From NCBI GenBank assembly GCA_030433275.1, contig JAUILK010000003.1, positions 87,884 through 151,883 of the forward strand: a stretch of DNA of 64,000 nucleotides, read 5' to 3'. A program made the position numbers and the translations under genes. The stretch comes from Gammaproteobacteria bacterium (GTDB lineage: Bacteria; Pseudomonadota; Gammaproteobacteria; Nitrococcales; Nitrococcaceae). Below the pieces are notes generated by a model. It was not told the DNA's origin. It worked only from the letters and a program-made list of their open reading frames with translations, and made no database searches. Within the stretch, counting starts at the first letter, position 1, and the number at the start of each line of letters is the position of its first letter. Below are positions 24,461 through 33,777 of this stretch, piece by piece.

Positions 24461-24492
24461 GCGTATAATGTATATTATGTTAAATAATACGC
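24461..24492. promoter_or_regulatory. Probable parA promoter/operator dyad
   Basis: GCGTATAATG and AATAATACGC form arms that match at 8 of 10 positions around an AT core, with a smaller near-palindrome ATAATGTATATTAT (24464-24477) nested inside. Several TATAAT-like hexamers occur on both strands. It lies between parA and the gene at 24527-25105 and is probably where a repressor, possibly ParA or ParB, acts. Confidence 0.4.
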
Positions 24493-24526
24493 AGGGGAGA
24501 CCGGACGATAAAAGAAAAATGCGGCA

Positions 24527-25105
24527 TCAATGCCGAGGTTGTCCGTCGCTGTTCCCCACGTGACCAAGGCGGATTCCGGTGGCGATTTGATGCGCCTGCT
24601 CACGCGCAACCGCTGAAATAGGCCCGCGTTTCGGTGAAAGAATGTGCGCAAAACAGTCTTCCAAGGTAATGCCAGGCAGTGCCGTGACGGCATCGAAATG
24701 CACCGTCGAACCCTCACGCCGGACGTTTTCCAAACGGGTAGCCTCACCAAGCAGGCGATGGCTCGCGGTGACCATCAAGACTTCACTGTGATCTGATGGA
24801 CTGGTGGCTGGCTCGCCAAGGTCGATACTGTCGAGATCAGTGGGCATCGAGATCCACGTGTTCACTGCCAATGTGACCATGATCGCGTCCAACTCGTCAG
24901 CGATGCCGCGAATCACCTCCGCTATGAGTTCACGATCTTCCAGCTTTTCCGGTATGGCGAGCCCGAACACCGTGAACCCACTGTCATTATCCGGGTGCAA
25001 GGTTGCCACCATACCAGTGAGATTACCTTGTTCTCGGATCATTCGCCGCGCCGTGTCAACCGCACGCTCGATCGATACGCTCATCCGTTCTTGGTTCCAC
25101 TCCAT
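24527..25105 (-). CDS. Unknown soluble protein at the ICE/chromosome junction
   Basis: 192 residues, MEWNQERMSVSIERAVDTA at the start, then VATLHPDNDSGFTVFGLAIP and ADELDAIMVTLAVNTWIS. Mixed alpha/beta, no signal or membrane segment. The start at 25105 has AGAGG 7 bases upstream. Composition is less GC-rich than the ICE transfer genes. It could be the last ICE cargo gene or the first chromosomal gene; no att site or tRNA was found to decide. It is divergent from the HDOD-GGDEF gene, with 148 bases between them. No family recognised. Confidence 0.55.
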   Translation of the reverse strand: MEWNQERMSVSIERAVDTARRMIREQGNLTGMVATLHPDNDSGFTVFGLAIPEKLEDRELIAEVIRGIADELDAIMVTLAVNTWISMPTDLDSIDLGEPATSPSDHSEVLMVTASHRLLGEATRLENVRREGSTVHFDAVTALPGITLEDCFAHILSPKRGPISAVAREQAHQIATGIRLGHVGNSDGQPRH

Positions 25106-25253
25106 CAGGCCACCTCTGGGCAGAGTTTTCAGCAATAAACAGGCAAAGTTTTGGTGCCCATCGACACGCTCAAATGATACGTTCCGTATGAGTACTTTTA
25201 CTTTGCTGCGGTAAGCCAAGGAAGTATATAGAAGCTGTTTGGGGTCAGCACCT

Positions 25254-26753
25254 ATGAAACCAGAAATCGAAGAATTATTGCGTTTCTGCCCAAAGCTTCC
25301 GACCCTCTCCGGGGTTGCGCTGCGTATCGTCAAGATGGCCCGCGAGCCGGAGATCGACATCGATCAGTTTGCGGCGTTGATCTCGAAAGACCCGGCCCTG
25401 ACCGTAAAGATTATCCGGGCGGCCAATTCACCGTTGCTCGGTCGACCGCAACGCACACGCAGCCTGCAGCAGGCCGTGATGTTGCTCGGACTGAATTCCA
25501 CCATTACGCTCTCATTGAGCTTCTCGCTTACCACCAGCCTCAAGCGCAACCAAGGCCAACGCCAGGGTTTGGAACATTTCTGGCAGCGATCCCTGCTCTC
25601 AGCCCTGGCTTGTCGGGAGCTTGGCCGGCAGTGCAAAGCCGGCGCTCTGGAAGAGCTGTTTCTCACCGGGCTACTCCAGGAGATCGGTGTGCTGGTGCTG
25701 GCGTCTGTATTTCCGGAGCGCTACCCGGCTTTGCTCGATGCCTCATCCAATCATGAGGGGCTGGTTGCGCAGGAACGGGAACACCTCGGCATCGACCATG
25801 GCGAAGCCGGCGCCTGGATAATGCGCGAATGGGGACTGCCGGACTACATCCCTCTTGCCACCACAGTCATCCATGATCCACAGGCTACGGACAGCCCCGA
25901 GTCTTTTCGCGCATTCATTGAATGCGTTGGTCTCTCCGGTTATATCGCCGACATTTATCTGGAGACCGACACGGAAAGCGCCACGGCGGCCGTTGTCAGC
26001 GCGAACGAACGCGGGTCTGCTTTGGACCGCGCTGTGCTGTCCACCGTGCTGCTTCACGTAGCGGATTCCCTGCCGGAAATCGAGGAGCTGTTCGAGATGC
26101 CGCTTATATCGTGCGAACAGGCCGACGGCATCACCGATGAGGCTCGCGAACTCTTGGTCATGCGCTATCTTCAGCTACTCCAGCATGCCACCGAGGCTGA
26201 CCGCAGGGCTAGCGAGCTCGAACAGGCGACCGCTCAACTCCAGGAAATGGCTCGTCGCGACCCGTTAACTACTGTCTATAATCGGAGGCACTTCGACGAA
26301 GTGCTTAGCCAGAGTTTCGAGGCTGCTACCCGACACCATCGGTCGCTTAGCCTGGGCATTCTGGATCTGGACCACTTCAAGACGATAAACGACCGCTATG
26401 GGCATCAGGCCGGTGATGTGGTGCTCGCCGGAGTGGCTAAGGCAATCGCCAGCCGCCTTCGCGGTGAGGACTTTCTCGCCCGCTACGGCGGTGAGGAATT
26501 CGCCGTGCTGCTCCCGGACTCTGATTTGGAGTTGGCGCGCCGCATCATGGAGCGCATCCGGGCACACATTGAAACCGAAGAATACGCCGTGGCACCAGAC
26601 GAGGTGATTCGGGTTACCCTGTCGGCGGGGATAGCCACGTATATAGGCGGCACGCAATGCAGCGACACGCCGGAAGGTCTGATCCGTGCGGCCGATTGTG
26701 CACTCTACCTGGCGAAACGACAGGGCCGCAATCGCGTTGAGGCGGCGGAATAA
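25254..26753 (+). CDS. HDOD-GGDEF protein, probable diguanylate cyclase
   Basis: 499 residues. HDOD domain at about 10-205 (LPTLSGVALRIVKMA, LLQEIGVLVLA), then a helical linker with a coiled-coil end (RASELEQATAQLQEMARRD), then a GGDEF domain at about 335-499. The active site is GGEEF at 412-416, and an inhibitory RxxD site (RGED, 403-406) lies exactly five residues before it, so it should make c-di-GMP with product feedback. HDOD usually acts as a protein-recruiting or signalling module. I start at ATG 25254; a TTG five codons earlier is possible. It is transcribed away from the ICE. Confidence 0.9.
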   Translation: MKPEIEELLRFCPKLPTLSGVALRIVKMAREPEIDIDQFAALISKDPALTVKIIRAANSPLLGRPQRTRSLQQAVMLLGLNSTITLSLSFSLTTSLKRNQGQRQGLEHFWQRSLLSALACRELGRQCKAGALEELFLTGLLQEIGVLVLASVFPERYPALLDASSNHEGLVAQEREHLGIDHGEAGAWIMREWGLPDYIPLATTVIHDPQATDSPESFRAFIECVGLSGYIADIYLETDTESATAAVVSANERGSALDRAVLSTVLLHVADSLPEIEELFEMPLISCEQADGITDEARELLVMRYLQLLQHATEADRRASELEQATAQLQEMARRDPLTTVYNRRHFDEVLSQSFEAATRHHRSLSLGILDLDHFKTINDRYGHQAGDVVLAGVAKAIASRLRGEDFLARYGGEEFAVLLPDSDLELARRIMERIRAHIETEEYAVAPDEVIRVTLSAGIATYIGGTQCSDTPEGLIRAADCALYLAKRQGRNRVEAAE

Positions 26754-26808
26754 GTGCATCGGACTCGGAGACGCTTTGGCTTGATCTACACACAGCGGCC
26801 GTAATGTC

Positions 26809-26824
26809 TGCCTGGCGCCAGGCA
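26809..26824. terminator. Possible bidirectional terminator
   Basis: TGCCTGGCGCCAGGCA is a perfect 16-base palindrome in the 85-base gap between the convergent HDOD-GGDEF and dedA genes. The position fits a shared terminator, but there is no T-run and a transcript would need a tight loop, so the call is weak. Confidence 0.3.
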
Positions 26825-26838
26825 AAGCGCCCGCAAAC

Positions 26839-27459
26839 TTATCGCCGAGACCCGACCCGGCGCGGGTAGGTGGCGACGCGATAGCAATAGGTCAATACGA
26901 TACCGGCCAATATGGTGCTGGATACAGGCCCGAAGTAATCCGCGACCAGATGGTAATGGTTCTGCAGCAGGTAGCCGGCCCAGGCCAGCAGTCCGGTGCA
27001 GAGCAGTGTGCCGGTGCTCGAATAGAGCAAAAACCGGGGCAAGTGCATGCATGCAAAGCCAGCCGGTACCGAAACCAATACCCGGCTGGTGGGAATCAGG
27101 CGCCCGAAAAACACGGTCTTGCCGCCCTGACGAGCGAACCACCGCAAAGCTGTGTCGATCCCGCCAGGGGTGACGGTAAGCCACCGGCCATGCCGATCCG
27201 CCCAGGCCTTGAGCCGTGCCTCGCCGAGTTGGCGGCCGGCGAAATACCAGGGCAGCACCCCGAGCACCGAGCCGGCCGTCCCGGCGACGATGACGCCGGC
27301 CAGGCTCAGCTCACCGCGCGCGGCGGCAAATCCGGCCAGCGGCATCACGACCTCCGAGGGAATCGGCGGGAAAAGACTCGCTAGGAACATCAGTAGCATG
27401 ATGCCGGGATAACCCATGCTTGAGATCATGTCGGCGATCCAATTAAGCACGGCCTGCAT
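26839..27459 (-). CDS. DedA family membrane protein (copy 1)
   Basis: 206 residues. Typical DedA layout: re-entrant/TM segments with LFPPIPSEVVMPLAGFAAA (about 30-48), GVLPWYFAGRQLGEARL and the conserved FFGRLIPTSRVLVSVPAG, then two C-terminal helices. DedA proteins act in envelope lipid handling, including undecaprenyl-phosphate or phospholipid flipping in characterised members. It is closely related to the next gene along its whole length. A start six codons earlier (27477) is possible; 27459 gives the N-terminus that aligns with the second copy. Confidence 0.88.
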   Translation of the reverse strand: MQAVLNWIADMISSMGYPGIMLLMFLASLFPPIPSEVVMPLAGFAAARGELSLAGVIVAGTAGSVLGVLPWYFAGRQLGEARLKAWADRHGRWLTVTPGGIDTALRWFARQGGKTVFFGRLIPTSRVLVSVPAGFACMHLPRFLLYSSTGTLLCTGLLAWAGYLLQNHYHLVADYFGPVSSTILAGIVLTYCYRVATYPRRVGSRR

Positions 27460-27669
27460 AACTCCATGGCAAGTCATCCGCCCGCTCGATAGCCGGTGTC
27501 GGCGAAAGTGGACAGTGCGGATTACCGATTCTTAGCAAGGTTGCTAGGCCTTGCTTCATGGCGGCTGCTCGCCGAGATGTTTGATTTGTCATCGCCGGCA
27601 GCCCCGAACGGCCTGTTAACATTATTTAATGTAGCATCTTGCAGGCGTGATTGTGCTCTTGCGGCAGCC

Positions 27670-28296
27670 TTACCGCCGGGCCCGGACCTGGCGCGGGTAA
27701 GTGACGACGCGATAGAAATAGATCAGCACAATGCCCACTAGGATCGCCGTGGAGATGGGGCCGAGGTAATCCGCGACTTTGTAATAATGGCTTTGCAGAA
27801 GGTAACCGGCCCAGGCGAGTAGTCCGGACCAGAGCAACGTGCCGGCGATCGAATAGATCAAAAATCGGGGCAAGCGCATACATGTAAAACCAGCCGGAAC
27901 GGAGATTAAGCTTCGAATGGTGGGCACCAAGCGGCCGAAAAACACCATCTTGCCGCCGTGCTGGAGAAACCAATCCAGAGCCTTGTCGAGTTCGCTCGAG
28001 GTAACGGTAAGCCACCGACCGTGCCGATCCGCCCAGGCCTTGAGCCGCTTCTCGCCGAGCAGCCGGCTGGCGAAATACCAAGGAAGCGCCCCGAGCACCG
28101 AGCCGAGCATTCCGGCGATGGTTACGCCGGCAAGATTCAGATCGCCGCGCGCCGCAACGAACCCGGCGAGCGGCATCACGATCTCCGAGGGAATTGGTGG
28201 GAAGATATTTTCCAGGAACATCAATAGTGTGATGCCGAGATATCCCATGTCGGCGATAGTGTTGGCACTCCAATCAAGCATGGCCTTTAGCCTCAT
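27670..28296 (-). CDS. DedA family membrane protein (copy 2)
   Basis: 208 residues. Same layout as the neighbour: NIFPPIPSEIVMPLAGFVAA, GALPWYFASRLLGEKRLKAW, VFFGRLVPTIRSLISVPAGF, and a C-terminus YRVVTYPRQVRARR almost identical to copy 1. The two are tandem duplicates that have diverged moderately, with a 210-base spacer. Expected location is the inner membrane, with a role in lipid-carrier or phospholipid translocation. The 470-base stretch upstream (to 28768) has only short overlapping frames, and I see nothing supportable in it. Confidence 0.88.
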   Translation of the reverse strand: MRLKAMLDWSANTIADMGYLGITLLMFLENIFPPIPSEIVMPLAGFVAARGDLNLAGVTIAGMLGSVLGALPWYFASRLLGEKRLKAWADRHGRWLTVTSSELDKALDWFLQHGGKMVFFGRLVPTIRSLISVPAGFTCMRLPRFLIYSIAGTLLWSGLLAWAGYLLQSHYYKVADYLGPISTAILVGIVLIYFYRVVTYPRQVRARR

Positions 28297-28768
28297 TGTA
28301 AAGCCGAATGCCCTTCTCTACTTTGTGATACCGCAAGTCGAGCTTGATTCCTATTGCAGCTCGGATCGGCTATCAGGGGCCGAGCACCCCGATACTCGAG
28401 ACGCGGCACACGCGGCACGAACTTCATCCAGCTGCGGTTGCGCCTCGATTGCACCGTGCCGACGGCGCCCCAGCACGAGGTGCTCCGTCTGTACCGCTCG
28501 ATAAGGGATGGCTTTTGCAGGGCAGGCTCGACGGGGAGTGGTAGTGGAGCTCGCTCTACGAGCTTGCCAATTGGTGCGGCGCAACTTGATGGTTAAGAGA
28601 TTGTGAACCCGCCGCTACGCACCGGAGTGAAGAATATCGCCGGTAGGGTTGCGGGAGCCGTCGACTCCCTGGCCATTTATCTCTGCGGTGCGCTCTACTT
28701 CGGTTCCAAAGGCAGTCATTCGGCCAGGTCTCCGGCGTGGCCGATCAAGGGCTGAGGGATGGTCACGC

Positions 28769-30043
28769 TCACTTCGCCGCGACAAGCGCCTGATCGATAT
28801 CAGCGAGGATGTCGTCGATATGCTCGAGGCCGATCGAGAGCCGCACCAGGTCCCGGGATACACCCGCCTTTGCGAGTTCTTCGTCGTTGAGTTGGCGGTG
28901 TGTGGTTGTGGCTGGGTGGCAGGCAAGCGATTTGGCATCGCCAATGTTCACCAACCGGACGATGAGCCCGAGCGCGTCGATGAATTTGGCGCCTGCTTCG
29001 GCACCGCCCTTGATGCCGAAACTGAGAATACCCGAGGCCTTACCGCCCATGTATTTCTCGGCGAGCGCATGATCGGGGCTGTCCGGAAGGCCGGCGTAGT
29101 TCACCCAGGTTACCTGCGGGTGACTCTGAAGGTGCTCGGCGACCTTCTGCGCGTTCTCGCAGTGGCGCTCCATACGCAGCGGCAGCGTTTCGATACCCTG
29201 CAGCACTAGAAAGGCGTTGAAGGGGCTCAACGCGGCACCGGTATTGCGCAGCGGTGCCACGCGCGACCGGCCGATGAAAGCCGCCTCGCCCAACGCCTTC
29301 GTATATACCACGCCGTGATAGGAAGGATCCGGCTCGTTGAGCAGCCGAAAGCGCTCCTTATGCTGAGCCCAAGGGAACTTGCCGGAGTCGACGATGACCC
29401 CGGCAATGCTGTTGCCATGCCCGCCCATGTACTTGGTCAGGGCGTGGACCACGATATCGGCGCCATGCTCGATAGGCCGCCACAGATACGGTGAGGGTAC
29501 GGTGTTATCGGCGATCAGCGGTACGCCGTGGGCGTGCGCGATTTCGGCAACGCGCTCGATATCGACGATATTGCCGGCGGGGTTGCCCACGGTTTCGCAA
29601 AACACCGCTTTGGTCCGATTGTCGATGCGCGCCGCTATACCCTCGAAATCGTCCTGAGCGACGAAACGCGCCTCGAGGCCGCGCCGCGGCAAGCTGTGTG
29701 CAAAGAAGTTATAGGTGCCGCCGTAGAGTTTGGTGGTAGTAACGAGGTTATCACCCGCCTCTGCGATGGTTTCGATGGCGTATTCGATGGCAGCCATACC
29801 CGAGGCGACCGCCAGCGCGGCGACCCCGCCTTCCATCTTTGCCACCCGCTCTTCGAGCACGGCATTGGTCGGGTTCATAATGCGGGTATAGATGTTACCC
29901 GGCACTTTGAGATCGAAGAGATCAGCACCGTGTTGAGTGCTGTCGAAGGCGTAAGAGGTGGTCTGATAGATGGGAACGGCTACGGCTTTAGTGGTAGGCT
30001 CGGGTTGGTAGCCGCCATGGATGGCAATGGTTTCGAGTTTCAC
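28769..30043 (-). CDS. metY: O-acetylhomoserine sulfhydrylase (MetY-type, PLP-dependent)
   Basis: 424 residues from a GTG at 30043; a longer start at 30085 is possible, but this one matches the usual length and N-terminus (KLETIAIHGGYQPEPTT). Cys/Met metabolism PLP enzyme: AVPIYQTTSYAFDST, NIYTRIMNPTN, and the PLP lysine in ALTKYMGGHG (Lys204). It makes homocysteine from O-acetylhomoserine and sulfide in the direct sulfhydrylation route to methionine. It stands alone, downstream of the pqi operon on the same strand. Confidence 0.92.
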   Translation of the reverse strand: MKLETIAIHGGYQPEPTTKAVAVPIYQTTSYAFDSTQHGADLFDLKVPGNIYTRIMNPTNAVLEERVAKMEGGVAALAVASGMAAIEYAIETIAEAGDNLVTTTKLYGGTYNFFAHSLPRRGLEARFVAQDDFEGIAARIDNRTKAVFCETVGNPAGNIVDIERVAEIAHAHGVPLIADNTVPSPYLWRPIEHGADIVVHALTKYMGGHGNSIAGVIVDSGKFPWAQHKERFRLLNEPDPSYHGVVYTKALGEAAFIGRSRVAPLRNTGAALSPFNAFLVLQGIETLPLRMERHCENAQKVAEHLQSHPQVTWVNYAGLPDSPDHALAEKYMGGKASGILSFGIKGGAEAGAKFIDALGLIVRLVNIGDAKSLACHPATTTHRQLNDEELAKAGVSRDLVRLSIGLEHIDDILADIDQALVAAK

Positions 30044-30111
30044 GGCGCTGTCCCACCCTCTTTGGTTTTTGTACGCTCTCGGCACATACTAACTGTGCCT
30101 GCCCACAAATT

Positions 30112-30732
30112 CTAATGGCCGGCCACTATCAGTTTGCTGCTAATGACGGCTGCAATTTCATCCGCCACGCCCCGCCAGGCCGCTGCTAGACTTTCGACCA
30201 AAGCTTGATAGCCATCCGCAGGCAGCGGTCGCTCGACCGAGAATTGCCGCGCCGCCAGCAAGCGGCCTATACCATCACGCAGCCGCCACTGCCCCACGAT
30301 GACCGCCACGCCGTCGTAGCGACCGTGAAACCCGTCGACATCGACCTCGAGCCGATGCGGCGGTTCTCCTGTAACCGCCGACTCGCTGTCGTCGAGCACC
30401 TGAGCGTGCGGCAGCTTACGCGCCAACTCCTCGCGCAGGCTGCGCCGCAGCTGAGTAGCGAGATCCTCGGCCCAAAGATGGTTGCGCCCCTGGTGAATAG
30501 CCACATCGCTGATCTGCATTACGATGCCGTCGCTGCGGAGAAACGACGCGAGGCGCGGTGGCGCGATCCAAAGCCGATCCTCACTGCCCGTTGCCGGTGC
30601 GGTCGGCCGATCGGTGAGTCCGATCAGATAACGGTGTTCGGGCACAGTTGGTGTGCCCGCGCAGCCGCTTAAAAGGGCTGATCCGGCCAGCACGACGGCA
30701 AGAATGAGATTTTCGAGCCTTTGATCGATCAT
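30112..30732 (-). CDS. pqiC: PqiC lipoprotein (ABC-type auxiliary, YmbA family)
   Basis: 206 residues. Lipobox LLSGCAG (Cys near residue 24), then YLIGLTDRPT, a beta-rich domain with LWIAPPRLASFLRSDGIVMQ and RSLREELARKL. In E. coli the equivalent lipoprotein anchors the PqiB tunnel at the outer membrane. The start overlaps the PqiB stop as ATGA, making this the third gene of the operon. Length and motifs look complete. Confidence 0.88.
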   Translation of the reverse strand: MIDQRLENLILAVVLAGSALLSGCAGTPTVPEHRYLIGLTDRPTAPATGSEDRLWIAPPRLASFLRSDGIVMQISDVAIHQGRNHLWAEDLATQLRRSLREELARKLPHAQVLDDSESAVTGEPPHRLEVDVDGFHGRYDGVAVIVGQWRLRDGIGRLLAARQFSVERPLPADGYQALVESLAAAWRGVADEIAAVISSKLIVAGH

Positions 30733-32369
30733 TGGCGAAACGCTTTTGGTTGGGGGTCCGGCCTCTCCCGCTTATCGAAGATTAGCGCGTTGGGTTGTTT
30801 ACGTAGCGTGCGCGCCATTGGTTCGAGCTCTTGCACCAGCGCGTCGAGCCGTTCCAGCGTCGATGTCAGCCGCTGGTAGGCTTCCGAATCACCGGAGAAA
30901 CTCTGTACGGTTTTACGAAGTTCCACGAGGGTCTCGTTGAGGTTGTTTGGCATCGCTTGCGTCGCCTGATCATCAAGCAAGCCATTCACGGTTTGCGTGG
31001 TCTTCGCCAGCTGGGCGAGTGCGATATGGGAGACTTCCAAGTTGCGATTAAGCTTATCCAGGATTTGCTCGATTTTCAGCGCGTTCAATTTCTCCAACAG
31101 ATTCGTGACCTTTTGCTCGATTTTTGCCACACCGGTTGAGACTGTCGGAAACACTTGCCGGTCGTGGAAGGTCCGCAGTTTGTAGGCGTGTGCATTCGGG
31201 TAAAAGTTGATATCGACGAACAGCGAGCCGGTCAGCAAGTTGCTCGTCTTGAGCGAGGCCCGCAATCCACGTTTCATCAACCCTGTTATACGGGATCGCC
31301 ACTGCTCCAGTGTCATCTCGTTGACGCCGCGTTCGATTCGCTGCAACTCAATGCGTACAAGCACTGGTATGGTCAATTGGACCACATCGGCTCGGCCGCC
31401 ACGCAAGTCCCAAAGCACGCTTTCGACGGTCCCGATACGTACACCACGGTATTCCACTGGCGCGCCGGCTTCGAGCCCACGTACCGTATCCTCTATGAGG
31501 AGCACATATTCGATGAAGCGATCGAACGAGCCCTCGCGCGCGCTCGCTCGATCGGGATAGAGCTCATAGGTCGCGCCGGATTTCACCGGCTGCCCAGGCG
31601 GCACATCTTCCGGCACGCCGAAGGTGATGCCGCCGCCGAGCATCGATTCCAACGACTCGAAATTCACCTTCACCCCACTCGCGCCGACGTCGACATTAAT
31701 GCCCGAAGCGGTCCAGAAGCGCGTGGCGCTGGTTACGAGACTGTCGTACGGGGCCTGAATAAAGACCTGATGGGTAATCCGGCGGGCTTTGGAGTCAAAC
31801 CGTGTGGCCTCCACGCGGCCGACGGTCAGTCCCTCGTAGAAAATCGGATCGCCGGTGGAAAGCGAGTTGCCCAGTCCACTGATCAGCTTCAGCCGCAGAC
31901 CTTTTGCGTCCTGCGGCGCCACCGGAGGCTGTTCAAGCACCTCGAAATCACGCTGCGGAGTCTCCGCATGGCCTGGCTGCAATTTTATGTAAGCACCGGA
32001 GAGTACGGTGCCCAGTCCGCTGATGCCTTCCCGACCGATGCGCGGCTTAACCACCCAGAACTGGGTCTCGGCGTTGAGCATGCGCTCCGAACCAACATTT
32101 AGGCGTGCCTCGATGATCGTATGACTGAAATCCCTGGACAGACGCACTGTCTCCACGCGGCCGATCTCGACATTGCGGGTCTTGATCGGTGTCTTTTCGG
32201 CCTCGATGCCTTCCGCGTTTTGTATTTTAAGGGTGATGAGGGGCCCGCGGTTGACGAAGCCGTTATAGACCATCCACAGGCCGATCAAAACGGCCACCAC
32301 CGGGACGATCCAGATCGGGGAGATGCGGACCTGCCTACGGCGTTTGGCATAGTGCGGGTCGTCAGCCAT
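30729..32369 (-). CDS. pqiB: PqiB, MCE-domain intermembrane transport protein
   Basis: 546 residues. N-terminal membrane anchor ISPIWIVPVVAVLIGLWMVY (about 15-35) followed by three MCE/MlaD domains (about 45-130, 155-255 and 280-385), each opening with an LKIQNAEGIEAEKTPIK- or LTVGRVE-like pattern, and a long C-terminal helical tail that forms the needle in characterised PqiB hexamers. It spans the periplasm to move lipids between membranes. ATG 32367-32369 is chosen; it overlaps PqiA by eight bases. A longer start at 32402 is not supported by a signal. Confidence 0.9.
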   Translation of the reverse strand: MADDPHYAKRRRQVRISPIWIVPVVAVLIGLWMVYNGFVNRGPLITLKIQNAEGIEAEKTPIKTRNVEIGRVETVRLSRDFSHTIIEARLNVGSERMLNAETQFWVVKPRIGREGISGLGTVLSGAYIKLQPGHAETPQRDFEVLEQPPVAPQDAKGLRLKLISGLGNSLSTGDPIFYEGLTVGRVEATRFDSKARRITHQVFIQAPYDSLVTSATRFWTASGINVDVGASGVKVNFESLESMLGGGITFGVPEDVPPGQPVKSGATYELYPDRASAREGSFDRFIEYVLLIEDTVRGLEAGAPVEYRGVRIGTVESVLWDLRGGRADVVQLTIPVLVRIELQRIERGVNEMTLEQWRSRITGLMKRGLRASLKTSNLLTGSLFVDINFYPNAHAYKLRTFHDRQVFPTVSTGVAKIEQKVTNLLEKLNALKIEQILDKLNRNLEVSHIALAQLAKTTQTVNGLLDDQATQAMPNNLNETLVELRKTVQSFSGDSEAYQRLTSTLERLDALVQELEPMARTLRKQPNALIFDKRERPDPQPKAFRQ

Positions 32370-33669
32370 CCCTTCTCTTCTCCTGGCCGTTACGAGAGGC
32401 ATCCCAAAGCAGTCGTGGGTCGAAGCTCATAGCGGCGAACATGCTGACCACCACTACACTGGCGAAGGCAAGTGCAGCCACGCCAGGCGCGATCGACAGC
32501 ACAGCACCAGCCTGGAGCAGCGCGGCGAGTATAGCGACAACGAACACATCCACCATGGACCAACGGCCAATGAACTCGACCATCCGATACAGCCGCGCCG
32601 AGATCACGCGATCGCGCGGCACTCGGCGCTGTGCGTTCATGCAGAGCCAGCCGAGCGCGAGTATTTTGCTGACCGGCACGAGCACACTGGCGGTGAATAT
32701 GATCAGCGCGATCGGCAGATCGCCATGATACGCAAAGCTCAGCACCCCGCCGATGATGGTCGACGGCTCCGAGGCTCCGAAGACCGTGGTAGTCATGATG
32801 GGATAAACGTTGGCCGGAATATAGAGCACTGTGGCGGTGGCGAGCAGCGCATAAGTGCGCTGCAAGCTCTGCGGATGACGGGCGTGTAAGTGTTCGCCGC
32901 AACGCCGGCAGGTCGGGGGCTCAGCATCGTCCAGGCGATTGATCAGCCCACACACGGCGCAGCCCGCCAGCCCCTGCTTTGCCGCCGTCTCGCCGGTTCG
33001 AGCTTCCGGCGGGGCCGGTGGTTCACCGGCCAGGGCGAACCACAGCCAATCGGCATCGACCGACTGGTTGGTTTTGAGGAGCAGCACTGCGAACGCGCAG
33101 AAAAACCAGAATGCCGGCCCTAGGCCGATTTGGCCGTAACTGACAATCTTGATCAGACTGACCAAGGTCGCGACGACGAACACATCGGCCATCATCCAAG
33201 GAATCACGTGCAGGATGGCGCGGGCAATCGTTCGGCTTTGGGGCAGTAGTCCGTCACGCAGCAAACTGCTGTGTAGCCAGATAAGGCCAAGCAGGTAGAG
33301 CCCCGGCAGAACCAGAACCGTTAATAATACGCTGATAGCGACCAGGTATTCACCGAATTCGATCAGCGATACTGGGGCGTCGATAAGCTCGATGCGGTTG
33401 GTCACGCCCTGGACCTGGAAACCCACGAACGGGAAAATCACGGCCAGCGAGAGGCAGATAAACGCCGCGCTGGCCAGCGCAAGACCTCGCTGCACAGGCA
33501 ATCGATTACGTCGCACCAGCAAGTGTCCGCAGCGGGGGCAATCGGCGCGCTCTTTGGGGCGCAGCGGCGGCAGCGCGACTACGAGATCACACCCATGACA
33601 AGCACGCAGCCGCCGCCGGCGAGTCAGCCAATTTGCGGCGCCATCGAAGGGCTGACTTAAATCCCCCAT
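32362..33669 (-). CDS. pqiA: PqiA, inner-membrane partner of PqiB
   Basis: 435 residues. Two repeats, each a zinc-ribbon-like pair (CHGC/CPRC near 25-50; CAVC/CRRC near 235-260) followed by four membrane helices. The second half contains ALLATATVLYIPANVYPIMT, a PqiA signature. It feeds or gates the PqiB channel. The start is uncertain: ATG 33669 is used, giving an N-terminus just ahead of the first CxxC. A GTG start at 33777 would add 36 residues that contain another CGCGH motif. The upstream DNA is AT-richer and probably holds the operon promoter. Confidence 0.88.
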   Translation of the reverse strand: MGDLSQPFDGAANWLTRRRRLRACHGCDLVVALPPLRPKERADCPRCGHLLVRRNRLPVQRGLALASAAFICLSLAVIFPFVGFQVQGVTNRIELIDAPVSLIEFGEYLVAISVLLTVLVLPGLYLLGLIWLHSSLLRDGLLPQSRTIARAILHVIPWMMADVFVVATLVSLIKIVSYGQIGLGPAFWFFCAFAVLLLKTNQSVDADWLWFALAGEPPAPPEARTGETAAKQGLAGCAVCGLINRLDDAEPPTCRRCGEHLHARHPQSLQRTYALLATATVLYIPANVYPIMTTTVFGASEPSTIIGGVLSFAYHGDLPIALIIFTASVLVPVSKILALGWLCMNAQRRVPRDRVISARLYRMVEFIGRWSMVDVFVVAILAALLQAGAVLSIAPGVAALAFASVVVVSMFAAMSFDPRLLWDASRNGQEKRRDG

Positions 33670-33777
33670 TACGCGCACGAATTCCCAATGGCCACAACCA
33701 CAAAACGCTCCTTGGTTTTGATTAAAATCAATTTTTCCAGGCTGGAGGCGTGGCTTCAGGTCGAGCAAACGGTCCAC

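Noticed and set aside
24379..25253. tRNA gene as ICE attachment site
   Set aside because: No cloverleaf, CCA end or anticodon-loop pattern found on either strand.
28297..28768. Small overlapping frames between dedA copy 2 and metY (such as 28344-28544 plus and 28351-28584 minus)
   Set aside because: Mutually overlapping, no ribosome sites, no domains; base pattern does not favour any frame.
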